A DNA stretch of 34,224 nucleotides from UBA6814 sp040753075 (GCA_040753075.1 JBFMHA010000035.1:1-34224); one strand, 5' to 3'; shown: positions 8,456-16,935, counted from the first letter of the stretch. Notes: generated by a model not told the origin, from the sequence alone. A program made the numbers and translations.

Positions 8456-8808
8456 AGAAACACCTTGTACGACGTGCCCAATGCCTTGGCCAGGCGCTTG
8501 GCCATGGCCTTGCCGATGGGCCGCTTGCCGCGCTCCATTTCGGAGATGTTGGACTTGCCGACGCCCACGGCCTCGGCCAACTGCTGCTGGGTCAGGCCGT
8601 TCAATTCCCGCGCCCCGCGCAGGGCATCGCCCGGGCCGAGGTCGGGGAAGGTCTCCTCGATGGTGTAACTCTGCTCTTTGCCGGCCTGCTCTGCCAGGCG
8701 CAGCACGGCCTCCAGTGCGGCCTGAACTGAATCGGCCAGCGCCGGAGGCGTCTGCACCGAAAAGATCACCTGCCCGTCAGTAGTCGGCTTTCTCGTGAGT
8801 TCCAACAT
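8452..8808 (-). CDS. XRE-family antitoxin (HigA-like)
   Basis: A 118-residue protein with an N-terminal segment of unknown fold (about 1-60) and a C-terminal lambda-repressor-like helix-turn-helix (about 64-110; GLTQQQLAEAVGVGKSNIS then EMERGKRPIGKAMAKRLAKAL). It should neutralise the neighbouring toxin and repress the operon. Toxin gene first and antitoxin second, with a 32-bp overlap, is the HigBA order. The N-terminal half plausibly carries the toxin-binding part, as the DNA-binding part is C-terminal; that is inference. Its stop codon is the complement of the xerC stop, within one CTAG. Confidence 0.85.
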   Translation of the reverse strand: MLELTRKPTTDGQVIFSVQTPPALADSVQAALEAVLRLAEQAGKEQSYTIEETFPDLGPGDALRGARELNGLTQQQLAEAVGVGKSNISEMERGKRPIGKAMAKRLAKALGTSYKVFL

Positions 8809-9049
8809 AGCGCACCTCGATAAGTCGTACCTTCTTGTCCAGAACCTCCCACACGGCCACGTATCTCGGCCTGCCGGCGTTTAGGTGGCAGTGGTGAACC
8901 TCGCCCCGGCCCTTGAGCTTGCCGTAGTGCGGCCGGTTGGCCCGTGCCGGACCAAGCTCCCGTATCTCTCGCAGCAGGAAGAGGAATCGCTTTCGGATGC
9001 GCTCCGGTAGGGCGTCCGCCTGCTTGCGGACCCGGGACGGGATCTCCAC
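8777..9049 (-). CDS. RelE/ParE/HigB-superfamily toxin
   Basis: A 90-residue toxin candidate, of the type that cleaves mRNA on the ribosome or otherwise blocks growth. The pattern is typical: a helical N-terminal part (ALPERIRKRFLFLLREI), the loop GKLKGRGEVHHCHLN, and the C-terminal strands PRYVAVWEVLDKKVRLIEVRYVGTHEKADY. The basic and His residues HHCHL and the last HEK are candidates for the active site. The called start is GTG at 9049, which has no visible ribosome site. The frame stays open upstream to a TGA and reads as plausible protein (GYTVTIPWTVEIPSRV), with an ATA codon at 9061 where an ATG would be expected. The true start is therefore uncertain. The end overlaps the antitoxin start. 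Confidence 0.82.
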   Translation of the reverse strand: MEIPSRVRKQADALPERIRKRFLFLLREIRELGPARANRPHYGKLKGRGEVHHCHLNAGRPRYVAVWEVLDKKVRLIEVRYVGTHEKADY

Positions 9050-9076
9050 GGTCCAGGGTATGGTTACTGTGTAGCC

Positions 9077-9104
9077 ATTTTTTGAGAACTTGGCAACTGG
9101 TCAA
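9077..9104 (-). promoter_or_regulatory. Candidate promoter and operator of the toxin-antitoxin pair
   Basis: On the minus strand TTGACC (9099-9104) and AAAAAT (9077-9082) are 16 bp apart. The -35 box lies in an imperfect inverted repeat (TTGGC-AACTG-GTCAA, 9090-9104), a possible operator for the antitoxin. The predicted transcript start, near 9070, leaves only about 20 bases before the GTG. Confidence 0.4.
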
Positions 9105-9110
9105 CTTGCA

Positions 9111-9551
9111 TCACTCCACCTCCAACACCTCGAACCCGAAGGCCGGGTCGACGGCGCGGCGCATGGGGCCGTGGAGTTCGACGAGGACGACTTCGCCCAG
9201 CTTCCAGATGTCCACGCCCTGGCGCACGCAGCCCACCAGGGGCCGGTCGCCGCGGCCCAGGGCCGCGTGCATGTGCAGCCTGGGCTTCCCGGACCCGTCC
9301 GGGAAGAGGGTGCCCACCGCCGCGATCTCGTGCGCGCCGGCCAGGGCCGCCACCATGGGCTCGATCTTGGCGGCCTCGCCGTCCTTGGGCCCCACCACCA
9401 CCTTGCCCCCGCCCGCGCCGCCGAGCAGCAGGCAGAAGCCGCGCAGCACGCCGCGCCCGGCCGCGAACTCCTCGATGCATCCGGGAACCCGGTCGCCGTC
9501 GCCGAGCCGGAGCACGAACACCCGGCCCAGGCTCGCTTCAGCAGCTTGCAT
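9111..9551 (-). CDS. PPC/DUF296 domain protein
   Basis: A 146-residue single-domain protein of the PPC (plant and prokaryote conserved, DUF296) family. Family hallmarks visible are FVLRLGDGDRVPGCIEEFA near the N-terminus, the internal GTLFPDGSGKPRLHMHAALGRGD (here split by eye into several strands) and a C-terminal LVELHGPMRRAVDPAFGFEVLEVE. In plants the domain is linked to AT-hooks and nuclear proteins; in bacteria it stands alone, forms trimers and its role is not established. The His pair in LHMHA could bind a metal. It starts 3 bp after the addB stop, with its GGAGG ribosome site inside the end of addB, so it is the last gene of the addAB operon. Any link to DNA repair is from position only. 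Confidence 0.85.
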   Translation of the reverse strand: MQAAEASLGRVFVLRLGDGDRVPGCIEEFAAGRGVLRGFCLLLGGAGGGKVVVGPKDGEAAKIEPMVAALAGAHEIAAVGTLFPDGSGKPRLHMHAALGRGDRPLVGCVRQGVDIWKLGEVVLVELHGPMRRAVDPAFGFEVLEVE

Positions 9552-9554
9552 GGG

Positions 9555-12476
9555 TCACCTCCTCGGTTTTTCGGGCGCGGGGCAGGCATAGCCGTACGCG
9601 CACCAGGTGCAGTGCGGCCCGGTGCGGGCCGCGAACGTCTCGGACTCCTCCAGGTGGCGCAGCAGGAAGGCGGCCAGGCGCGGGGCCAGGTCCGTTGCCA
9701 CCCGTTCGGCAAGGCCCTCCGGGGCCTTGTCCGAAAAGAGCGGGGACTCGGCCCCGGACAAGCGCAGCTCCACGGCCGCGGCGTTGGCCGGGACTTCGCC
9801 CCGGTCGCTGCTCCACAGGTGCAGGTACAGGGGGAGTTGCACGCTCTGCACCGCCGCCGCCAGGTCCGGGAGCAGGGCGTCGTCGCCGCCCGCCGGGGTC
9901 CAGGCCTCCATGCGCTCCCACAGGGCCTGGTTGCTCCAGAATCCCATGGCGGGCTTGCGCGGGCCGCCGGTCTTGTAGTCCAGCACCCAGCACCCGTCGT
10001 CGCGCCGGTCCACCCGGTCCAGGCGGCCGTGCAGGCTGCGGCCGCCGGCTCCGCCGGCCAAATGGGAGGAGCAGTCGGTCTCCAGGGCCAGGAGCTGTCC
10101 CGGGACCAGGGCGCCGGCAAAGCGGCGCATGCGCTCCATGCCCACCCGGCGCAGGGCCTGCCGCCGCCGCCAGGGCATGTTCCGGTGGAACGCCGCGCCC
10201 TCCAGGCGGGAGGCGAAGGCCGCGGCCAGGGCCTCCGGGTCCAGGGTTCCCGGCCCGATGTCCCGGCCCAGGAAGGGCCGGAGGGCCCCGGCCAGCACGT
10301 CGTGGGCCAGGGAGCCCAGTTCGGCCGGGTCGCCGTCCTCGCTCACGGCCTCCACCTCGCGCAGGGGCGTGAGGTAGCGGTGGAAGAACTGGAGCGGGCA
10401 GTTCAGGTAGGCGTCCAGGCGGGTGGCGGAGAAGGCCTGGGTGGCCAGCATCCGGGAGAGCCTGTCCGCCACGGCCGGAGTCTTGGCCAGGCCGGGCTGC
10501 GGAGGCGCGGGCGCGGACACCCGCAGCGGGACCGTCCCCAGGAAGGGGTCTCCGGCCTTGACCAGGGCGCCGCGGCGCTGCTCCTCCTCCCAGAGCAGTT
10601 CCTCCAGGAAGCGGCTGCGCACGCTCTTGCCCGAGAGGGGGCCTTTGCTCACCGCCCCGCGCTGGGTGAGCAGGCGGATGTCCCGGCCCGCGGCCAGCAG
10701 GGCGAAGAAGGTGTGCGCCGCCACCCGGCTGCGCTGCCGGCCGTCGGGCAGCCCCAGGTCCCGGCGCAGGGGGTCGGGAAGGAGCGGGTCCCGGGCCGGC
10801 GGGCCGGGCAGGGCGTCCTCGGTGGCGTCCAGCACCACCACCCGGTCGAAGGCCAGGAGCCGGGTCTCCAGCATGCCCAGGACCTGGACGCCGGTCAGCG
10901 GCTCGGCCTCGAAGGGCGCGCGCTCCCGGGCGAGCAGCTGGCGCAGCACGGTGAAGAGCATCTCCCGGCCCAGGGGCGTGGCGCTGGCCCTGCTCTCCAG
11001 CAGGGCCGGGGCCACGGCGCGGGTGAGCCGGCACAGGCACTCGGCGTCCACCGGGAAGCGATGCCACGGGCCGTGCCGCTCCTCGCCCTCCGGGCTCTCC
11101 TCGGGCGCCAGGAGCCGGGCCAGGTCCAGCAGGGCCTCGCCCAGGCCGGCCAGGGTTTCGGCCCGGGCGAAGCGGTCCAGGCAGACCTCCCAGGTGCGGG
11201 CCAGGGCGGACCGGGCCAGGTCCGGGTCCACGCCCTCGGGCAGGTCTTCGTCCTCCAGGGGCAGGTCCCGCGGGTCGGCATAGGTCAGGCCGGTGCGCAG
11301 CCGCTCCTCCAGCACCTTGAACACGCTGCGCAGGGTGCGGCCGCCCCCGGCCGGGAGCATGCGCAGGTAGGGATGCCGCACCAGGGCCGCCAGGTCCCGC
11401 CACAGGTAGCCGCCGCCGCGCTCCGGCTCCCGGGCGTTCTCCTGCAGGGCGCACAGGCACTCCACCAGCCGGGCCAGGTTGGACCGGGCCAGGGGGTAGC
11501 CCATGCTCACGTTGACCTCCTTGACGGGCAGGTGGTGGAGCACGGGCATGAGCAGGCCGGTGTCCGGCAGGACCACGGCGGTGGGTCCCTGCGCGGGCGT
11601 CCCAAGCAGTTCGGGCAGCAGGCCGAGCTGGGAGTGCAGGTCGTAGCCCTCGTGGAAGCGGATCCGCCGATCCCGGTCCGGCGGGGCCGGGACCGCGGTC
11701 TCGGCCCGGGCTCTCCAGTTCGCGAGCCAGCGGGCGTGCTCCGCGCAGGACCAGTGCGCCTCAGCGCCGTCTTCGGCCAGCCGGGAGTCGGTGTGCAGCA
11801 CCACCTGCGCGCCGCAGCGCCACAGGGCGCGGAACAGGGCGTCCTCGCTCCCGGTCAGGGCATGGAACCCGGCCAGCACCACCTGCCGCCCGGCCAGGGC
11901 GGCGCAGGCCGCGTCCGCGTTGCGGGCCGCCCAGGCCGCGTCCCGGCCCGGGGTGGTGAGGTCCAGCTCCTCCAGCCGGGCGTCCAGGGCCGCGGCCAGG
12001 CGGGAGAGCCGGACCAGGATGTCCGCGGCCGCATCCTCCACCTGGCCTTCCAGGCCGGCCAGGTTGGCCGGGGCCAGGTTGTGCGCGGCCAGCTCCTCCA
12101 GGAGCCCGGCCAGGCGCAGTCCCCAGGGGAAGAACCGCTCCGGCGGCAGCGCGGCCAGGGGGCCGGCCGCCGCGCCCAGGTCGGCCACGATCTCGGCCAG
12201 GAGCCCGGCCTGGTCCAGGTCCGAGGCCTGGGCCAGGACCCGTCCCTCCAGGCGGCGGCGCAGGGCCGGGACCAGCTCGCCCACGGTGGCGATCTCCGGA
12301 GCGAGCAGGGGCAGGCCCCCGGCCCGCTCCCGCAGGGCCAGGCACAGGTAGCGGCGCGGCCGCTGGTGCGGGAACACCACCAGGGTCCGGGCCAGGTCCG
12401 CGCCCTCCGGCAGCAGGCCGGCCAGGGCCGCGGGAAAGTCGTTGCCCCAGTCCACGATGGAGAAGGGATGCGCCAT
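9555..12476 (-). CDS. addB: AddB-like helicase-nuclease subunit with Fe-S nuclease domain
   Basis: AddB partners with AddA to resect double-strand breaks to recombination hotspots for RecA. The 973-residue protein ends in a PD-(D/E)XK nuclease domain: HGRLDRVD, then VLDYKTGG near residue 835, then a Gln-Leu-Pro-Leu-Tyr motif. The four Cys expected for the structural iron-sulfur cluster are present: one near residue 692 (YLNCPLQFFHRY) and three in CTWCAYGYAC near 955-965. The N-terminal part has the worn-down helicase fold of AddB and no Walker A motif, as in the alphaproteobacterial type and unlike Bacillus AddB. An AddB-like or 'PD-(D/E)XK nuclease family' name is equally safe. The ATG at 12476 follows a G-rich stretch; the spacing from addA is unusual (see the repeat entry). 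Confidence 0.85.
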   Translation of the reverse strand: MAHPFSIVDWGNDFPAALAGLLPEGADLARTLVVFPHQRPRRYLCLALRERAGGLPLLAPEIATVGELVPALRRRLEGRVLAQASDLDQAGLLAEIVADLGAAAGPLAALPPERFFPWGLRLAGLLEELAAHNLAPANLAGLEGQVEDAAADILVRLSRLAAALDARLEELDLTTPGRDAAWAARNADAACAALAGRQVVLAGFHALTGSEDALFRALWRCGAQVVLHTDSRLAEDGAEAHWSCAEHARWLANWRARAETAVPAPPDRDRRIRFHEGYDLHSQLGLLPELLGTPAQGPTAVVLPDTGLLMPVLHHLPVKEVNVSMGYPLARSNLARLVECLCALQENAREPERGGGYLWRDLAALVRHPYLRMLPAGGGRTLRSVFKVLEERLRTGLTYADPRDLPLEDEDLPEGVDPDLARSALARTWEVCLDRFARAETLAGLGEALLDLARLLAPEESPEGEERHGPWHRFPVDAECLCRLTRAVAPALLESRASATPLGREMLFTVLRQLLARERAPFEAEPLTGVQVLGMLETRLLAFDRVVVLDATEDALPGPPARDPLLPDPLRRDLGLPDGRQRSRVAAHTFFALLAAGRDIRLLTQRGAVSKGPLSGKSVRSRFLEELLWEEEQRRGALVKAGDPFLGTVPLRVSAPAPPQPGLAKTPAVADRLSRMLATQAFSATRLDAYLNCPLQFFHRYLTPLREVEAVSEDGDPAELGSLAHDVLAGALRPFLGRDIGPGTLDPEALAAAFASRLEGAAFHRNMPWRRRQALRRVGMERMRRFAGALVPGQLLALETDCSSHLAGGAGGRSLHGRLDRVDRRDDGCWVLDYKTGGPRKPAMGFWSNQALWERMEAWTPAGGDDALLPDLAAAVQSVQLPLYLHLWSSDRGEVPANAAAVELRLSGAESPLFSDKAPEGLAERVATDLAPRLAAFLLRHLEESETFAARTGPHCTWCAYGYACPAPEKPRR

Positions 12477-12594
12477 CTAGGCCACCCCCCCAAAAAAACA
12501 GGCATGTTTTTTTGAAATAAACATCCCGGCAAGGCAGTGCGACGCGGCAAGGCGACACCGGTGCGCATGCATGGGGTTGCGCATCTAGGCCACC
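12474..12594. repeat. Duplicated addA/addB junction flanking a 108-bp spacer
   Basis: The 13-bp sequence CATCTAGGCCACC occurs at 12474-12486 and again at 12582-12594, exactly 108 bp apart, with similar bases beyond it. One copy holds the addA stop, the other the addB start. Read on the coding strand the addA copy gives GGAGGTGGCCTAGATG, a good ribosome site and ATG, which looks like the older junction. The spacer holds a 10-bp hairpin (CAAAAAAACA / TGTTTTTTTG, 12491-12514) next to a run of seven C, and a near-repeated TGCCTTGCCG. Confidence 0.7.
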
Positions 12595-15500
12595 TCCTCC
12601 ACCTGCCGCCGGTCCAGGTAGACCAGGAGGCCGCGCGCAGGCCGGCCGGGGTCCGCGCCGGCCAGCAGGCCCAGGTAGCGCCGCACCTGGGCCGCATGGG
12701 CCGGGTCAGGACCTCCGGTCTTGTATTCCAGCACCACGGCCCGCTCCGGGAGCAGGGCCACCAGGTCTGCGCGGTGGATGTTCCCCTCGGCGTCCAGGAT
12801 GGACTGCTCGGGCTGGCCGGCCCGGATGGCCTCGGCCAGGTCGGGCCGGGACAGGACCCAGTCCAGGGCGTCCCGCACCTGGGCCAGCAGCCGGCCGCGC
12901 TCCTCGTGGTCCGGGGGCAGGGACGGGGCGTGCAGGGCCAGGGCGGCCCGGGCCGCGGCCGCGGAATCCATGCGTCCCCCGGCCAGGCCGGCCAGGGCCT
13001 CGTGGAACACCGTGCCCCGCGCCATCTCGTCGAAGCCCGGCCGGGAGAAGAGCTCCTCCCGCGATACGTCCTTGGAGAAATGGCGGTGGATCTTGAGCCG
13101 GGGCAGCCAGGCCATGGGCCTGCGGGCCGGGGGCAGGGGGCCGGCCGGCGCCTGGGCCGGCGCGGCCGCCGGGGACGGGACCGCGGGCCGGTCCGCGGGA
13201 TCCGGGACCTGGCCGATCTCCAGGGACGGGACCCCGCAGCGCTCGCCGGTCCACGGAGCCTCGCCCAGCAGCGCATCCAGGGCGGCCAGGAGCGGGGAGC
13301 GCTTGTCGTAGTAGTCGCTGCGCGTCACCAGACCGTGCAGCTCCTCCTTGGCCCGGGTCCAGGCCACGTAGAGCAGGTTCAGGTCCTCCTGCAGGGATGA
13401 GGCCATGGCCCGGTCCCAGGCCGGCCCCATGTCCTTGTCCAGGAAGGCGAGCAGGGCGTCGCCGTCCAGGTCCGCGGCCCCCAGCCGGCCGGACAGGTCG
13501 AAGCGCCAGTGGTGGAAGGGGACCACCACCGCCGGGAACTCCAGTCCCTTGGCTCCGTGGATGGTCATGATCCGCACCGCCTCCAGGGTCTCGGGCAGGG
13601 GCACGGATTCCTCCCCGCCGTTCTCGCGCCACCAGTCCAGGAAGGCGGAGAGGGTCTGGCGGCCCTCCTTCTCGGCCGCGTGGGCCACCTCCAGGAAGCG
13701 GCGCACGAAGGCGGCGTCGCCCGGGTCGCGCTCCAGGCCGAAGCTCAGGGATATCTCGCGCAGGGCGTCGTAGGGGGTCATGAACCCCGCGCCCGCGTGG
13801 AACGGGGCCAGCCAGGCCTCCCAGGCCGCGGGGAAGCGCTCCCGGAAGCCGGCGGACAGGGGCGGCCGGGCCTCGCCGGCCAGCCAGTCCACCAGCTTCG
13901 CCTGGTCCAGCCCGGCCGCGGCCCGGAAATGCGGGGCCTGCGTCACCTCCCAGAAGGCCAGGTCGTCGGCCGGGAAGTCCAGCCAGGCCAGGAACGCGGC
14001 CAGCCAGCGCACCAGGGGGTGCTCGGCCAGGCTCACGCTGTTCTCGGTGACCACCGGGATGCCCAGGTCCAGGAGCCAGCGGGCCACGGCCCGGGCCTGG
14101 GTATTGCTGCGCACCAGCACCGCCAGGTCGGACAGGGGCCGGCGCTCCCGCAGGTCCGCGAACACCTCGGCCAGCACGGCCCGGGCGCGCTCGAACAGGT
14201 CCTCCCGGTTCTCGCCGCGCACCGCGTAGAGCCGCACCAGGCCGGATGTGGCGGCGTGCCTGTCCGGAACCTTCTGCTCGCACCCGGCGAAGGACTCGGC
14301 CAGGGAGGCGGCCAGCAGGGCCTCGGCCCGGCCGTCGCCCGGATCCTTGCCCGAGGCCCCGACCATGGCCCGGGCCACGGCCGCGGCGCGGTCCGGATCG
14401 CCCAGGGGGCCGAAGCAGCGGTTCACGAACCCCACCACCTCCCGGTGGCTGCGCCAGTTGAAGGGCAGGGTATCCCGGATCGCGGGGCAGATGCGGGAGA
14501 GCCCGCCCGGGGCGGCCATCTCCGCGAAGAGCCGGGCCTCGCCCCCCCGCCAGCCGTAGATGGCCTGCTTCACGTCGCCCACCGCGAACACCCCGCCGCC
14601 CTTGGACAGGCACTCCTCGGCCAGGGGGCGCATGGCCTCCCACTGGCCGCGGCTGGTGTCCTGGAACTCGTCCAGGAGCAGGTGGCGCAGCCGGGCGCCC
14701 AGGCGGCAGAAGACCTCGGGCGGCCCGTTCTCCAGCACCTCCCGGACCTTTTCCGGCCATTGCAGGTTGAGGAGCAGGCCGCGCCGGCGCTCCAGGTCGG
14801 GCAGGGCCGCGGCCAGGGCGTCGGCCAGGTTGAGGAACCCGGCCAGGCCCCGGGCCCGGGCGAGCAGGGGACGGCCCCGGAGATAGGCGGCGTACGCCTC
14901 GCGCAGGCTGGCGTAGGCCGCCTCGGCGGCCTGCGGGGCGGATCCCTTGGCGGCCTTGGGCAGGCAGTCGTCAAGTCCGGCCTTGGCTCCGTAGGCCGAG
15001 ATCGGCGGAGGCTGGCTCGGGTCCAGGTTCCGCAGCTTGCCCAGGAAGGTGGTGAAATGGGCCACGGGCGAAATGCGGTTCTGCTCCAGGATGTCGGCCA
15101 TGTCCCGGGCCGAGTCCTGGAGGCTGCGCAGCAGGGCCGCCAGCCGGGCGTGCAGTCGCGCCGGGTCGGACAGGTAGGGGGTGCGGTCCGTGAGGCGCAG
15201 CGCGAGCAGGGGCAGGAGCCGGGTGCGGGTGCGGGCGAAGAGGTCGAAGCCCGGGGCGTTGTCCAGCACGAGGAGGGTTTCCTGGGCCTGGTCCAGCACC
15301 GCCAGGGCCGCCGGGTCCCCGGCCTCGGCCTCGGCGCACACCGCGTCGTAGAGTTCGTCGAACAGCTCCTCCAGGTCGAAGGCCGGGTCGAAGTCCGGCG
15401 GCAGGCCCAGTTCCGGGGCGAACAGGGCCAGGAAGAGATGGAGCAGGCTGTCGATGGTGCGCACGTTGAGCTGGTGGAGCTGGCGCAGCAGGCGCTCGAT

Positions 15501-15809
15501 CCAGGCCTTGGCCCGGGCCGGGGACATGGCGCGGGCCGGGCCGTCCGGGTCCTGGCCCAGGGCGCGCTCCTTGAGGCTCCGCAGGATGCGCTCCTGCATC
15601 TCGGCCGCGGCCTTGAGGGTGAAGGTCACGGCCAGGATCTCGGGCCAGCCGTAGCCCGATCCCGGGTCGCGGCGGCAGGTGCGGCCCGCGTCCGCCGGTC
15701 CGGCTTCGGCCAGGAGGTCCAGGAAGCGGCGGGTCAGGGCGAAGGTCTTGCCCGATCCGGCCGAGGCGGTGAGCAGGAGAAACGGGGCCTGGGCCGGGTC
15801 CGGGGTCAT
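12585..15809 (-). CDS. addA: AddA-like UvrD/Rep-family helicase-nuclease
   Basis: The motor and second nuclease of an AddAB-type double-strand-break resection complex. The 1,074-residue protein has helicase motif I TASAGSGKT (Lys21), Ia AVTFTLKAAAEM, motif II LLLDEFQDTS near residue 378, III VGDVKQAIYGWRGG, IV NWRSHREVVGF, V TIHGAKGLEFPAVV near 750 and VI LLYVAWTRAKEELHG. The C-terminal RecB-type nuclease has GTVFHEALAGL near 935, an Asp in HRADLVAL, and VLEYKTGG near 1026 followed by a Gln and Tyr. The start at 15809 overlaps the stop of the EamA transporter gene (ATGA); a longer frame upstream lies antisense to nothing but inside that gene and is not coding. Like addB, it belongs to a divergent deltaproteobacterial AddAB group. 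Confidence 0.9.
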   Translation of the reverse strand: MTPDPAQAPFLLLTASAGSGKTFALTRRFLDLLAEAGPADAGRTCRRDPGSGYGWPEILAVTFTLKAAAEMQERILRSLKERALGQDPDGPARAMSPARAKAWIERLLRQLHQLNVRTIDSLLHLFLALFAPELGLPPDFDPAFDLEELFDELYDAVCAEAEAGDPAALAVLDQAQETLLVLDNAPGFDLFARTRTRLLPLLALRLTDRTPYLSDPARLHARLAALLRSLQDSARDMADILEQNRISPVAHFTTFLGKLRNLDPSQPPPISAYGAKAGLDDCLPKAAKGSAPQAAEAAYASLREAYAAYLRGRPLLARARGLAGFLNLADALAAALPDLERRRGLLLNLQWPEKVREVLENGPPEVFCRLGARLRHLLLDEFQDTSRGQWEAMRPLAEECLSKGGGVFAVGDVKQAIYGWRGGEARLFAEMAAPGGLSRICPAIRDTLPFNWRSHREVVGFVNRCFGPLGDPDRAAAVARAMVGASGKDPGDGRAEALLAASLAESFAGCEQKVPDRHAATSGLVRLYAVRGENREDLFERARAVLAEVFADLRERRPLSDLAVLVRSNTQARAVARWLLDLGIPVVTENSVSLAEHPLVRWLAAFLAWLDFPADDLAFWEVTQAPHFRAAAGLDQAKLVDWLAGEARPPLSAGFRERFPAAWEAWLAPFHAGAGFMTPYDALREISLSFGLERDPGDAAFVRRFLEVAHAAEKEGRQTLSAFLDWWRENGGEESVPLPETLEAVRIMTIHGAKGLEFPAVVVPFHHWRFDLSGRLGAADLDGDALLAFLDKDMGPAWDRAMASSLQEDLNLLYVAWTRAKEELHGLVTRSDYYDKRSPLLAALDALLGEAPWTGERCGVPSLEIGQVPDPADRPAVPSPAAAPAQAPAGPLPPARRPMAWLPRLKIHRHFSKDVSREELFSRPGFDEMARGTVFHEALAGLAGGRMDSAAAARAALALHAPSLPPDHEERGRLLAQVRDALDWVLSRPDLAEAIRAGQPEQSILDAEGNIHRADLVALLPERAVVLEYKTGGPDPAHAAQVRRYLGLLAGADPGRPARGLLVYLDRRQVEEVA

Positions 15810-16720
15810 GGGGCCAGCTCCGCGCCCCTGGCCCGGCGCAGGGCCGCGGCCGAGGACCGCCGGCCGTCCCACAGGGTGAGGCCCACCGCGCCCAGGATGA
15901 GGCCGCTGCCCAGCCAGGCCGGGCCGGAAAAGCTCTCGCCCCACCAGGCGAAGGCCAGGGCCGCGGCCACCACCGGCTCCAGGGTGGCCGCCACCGCGGC
16001 CCGGGTGGCCTCCAGGTGGCGCAGGCCCGCGTAGTAGAAGGAATACGCCGCGTAGGTGGCCACCAGGCTGCAGACCAGGATGGCCAGCCAGGCCGAGGGC
16101 GTCTTGGGCGTGAACTCCACCAGGGGCCACAGGACCAGCCCGCCCACGGGCAGGGCGTACATGAAGATCACCGGGGTGCGGTAGCGCGACAGGAAGCGCT
16201 TCCCGAAGATGTAGTACAGGGCGTAGGTGAAGCCCGAGAGCAGGCCGAAGGCCAGGGCCGCCGGTCCCGCGGCCAGGGCCGCCCCCGGGGAGAGCAGTCC
16301 GGACACCGCGGCCACCCCGGCCAGGGTGGCGGCCACCGCCGCAAGCTTGGCCGGAGTCATGCTCTCGCCCAGCACCAGCCAGGCCATGAGGGCCACGAAG
16401 GCCGGGGCGGTGTACATGAGCACGCAGGCCAGGGCCGCGCCGCCGGCGGCGATGGCCAACTGGTACACCCCGTAGAACCCGGCCACGCAGAGCAGGGCGA
16501 AGGCCAGCATGGGGCCGCGGTCCCGGGGGGCCAGGCGCAGCCCTGCACGGTCCGGGTGGAGCAGGGCCTGGAGGGTGAAGGGCGCGAAGCCCAGGGCGCA
16601 GCGCCAGAAGGCCACCTCCAGGGGCTGCACGCCCTGGCTGAAGGCCAGCTTGGCGAACGGGCCGGTGATGCCCCAGCACACGGCGGCCAGCAGGACAAAA
16701 AAATAACCACGGAGGGCCAT
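15806..16720 (-). CDS. EamA-family (DMT superfamily) transporter
   Basis: An inner-membrane exporter or permease of the drug/metabolite transporter superfamily. The 304-residue protein has two EamA repeats (about 5-135 and 148-285) and about ten membrane helices; FAKLAFSQGVQPLEVAFWRC and VLMYTAPAFVALMAWLVLGE are typical of the first repeat and LEPVVAAALAFAWWGESF of the second. The substrate cannot be told from sequence. AAGGA lies six bases before the ATG at 16720, which I prefer over the ATG two codons upstream at 16726. Its TGA overlaps the addA ATG, so it opens the addAB operon. A functional link to DNA repair is not expected; the coupling may be chance or may set the addA expression level. 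Confidence 0.88.
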   Translation of the reverse strand: MALRGYFFVLLAAVCWGITGPFAKLAFSQGVQPLEVAFWRCALGFAPFTLQALLHPDRAGLRLAPRDRGPMLAFALLCVAGFYGVYQLAIAAGGAALACVLMYTAPAFVALMAWLVLGESMTPAKLAAVAATLAGVAAVSGLLSPGAALAAGPAALAFGLLSGFTYALYYIFGKRFLSRYRTPVIFMYALPVGGLVLWPLVEFTPKTPSAWLAILVCSLVATYAAYSFYYAGLRHLEATRAAVAATLEPVVAAALAFAWWGESFSGPAWLGSGLILGAVGLTLWDGRRSSAAALRRARGAELAP

Positions 16721-16808
16721 GCACATTCCTTGCGTGTGGATTCGGCAGGCAAGAACCGCCCGGTTCGGGCGGAGGCCGCATCCGGTTCAATGCCCCAGGG
16801 GGGCGCAG

Positions 16809-16827
16809 GAATCAAGGCGAATCAAGG
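16809..16827 (+). repeat. Two 9-bp direct repeats, one helical turn apart
   Basis: GAATCAAGG occurs at 16809-16817 and 16819-16827. They sit about 80-100 bp upstream of the expected start of the sigma-54 promoter, a usual distance for enhancer-binding activators. That role is inference. Confidence 0.4.
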
Positions 16828-16881
16828 GGCTGGGAAAACGGCCTCTGGCCGGTCCGTTCCGGCCGGGCGATATCCGAGTTT

Positions 16882-16898
16882 TTGGCACGGAATTAGCT
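16882..16898 (+). promoter_or_regulatory. Sigma-54 promoter (-24/-12)
   Basis: TTGGCACGGAATTAGCT carries GG and GC separated by exactly 10 bp and matches the TGGCACG-N4-TTGC consensus at all but one position. The expected transcript start is near 16909, leaving a short leader with AGGAGGT before the ATG at 16936. Confidence 0.75.
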
Positions 16899-16935
16899 AG
16901 GGTCAGGGCAGGAAGGAAGGCTACAGGAGGTCCCC

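Noticed and set aside
9090..12515. Very long plus-strand frame opposite addB
   Set aside because: It is antisense to a gene with clear nuclease and Fe-S motifs and has Gln/Gly-rich filler composition.
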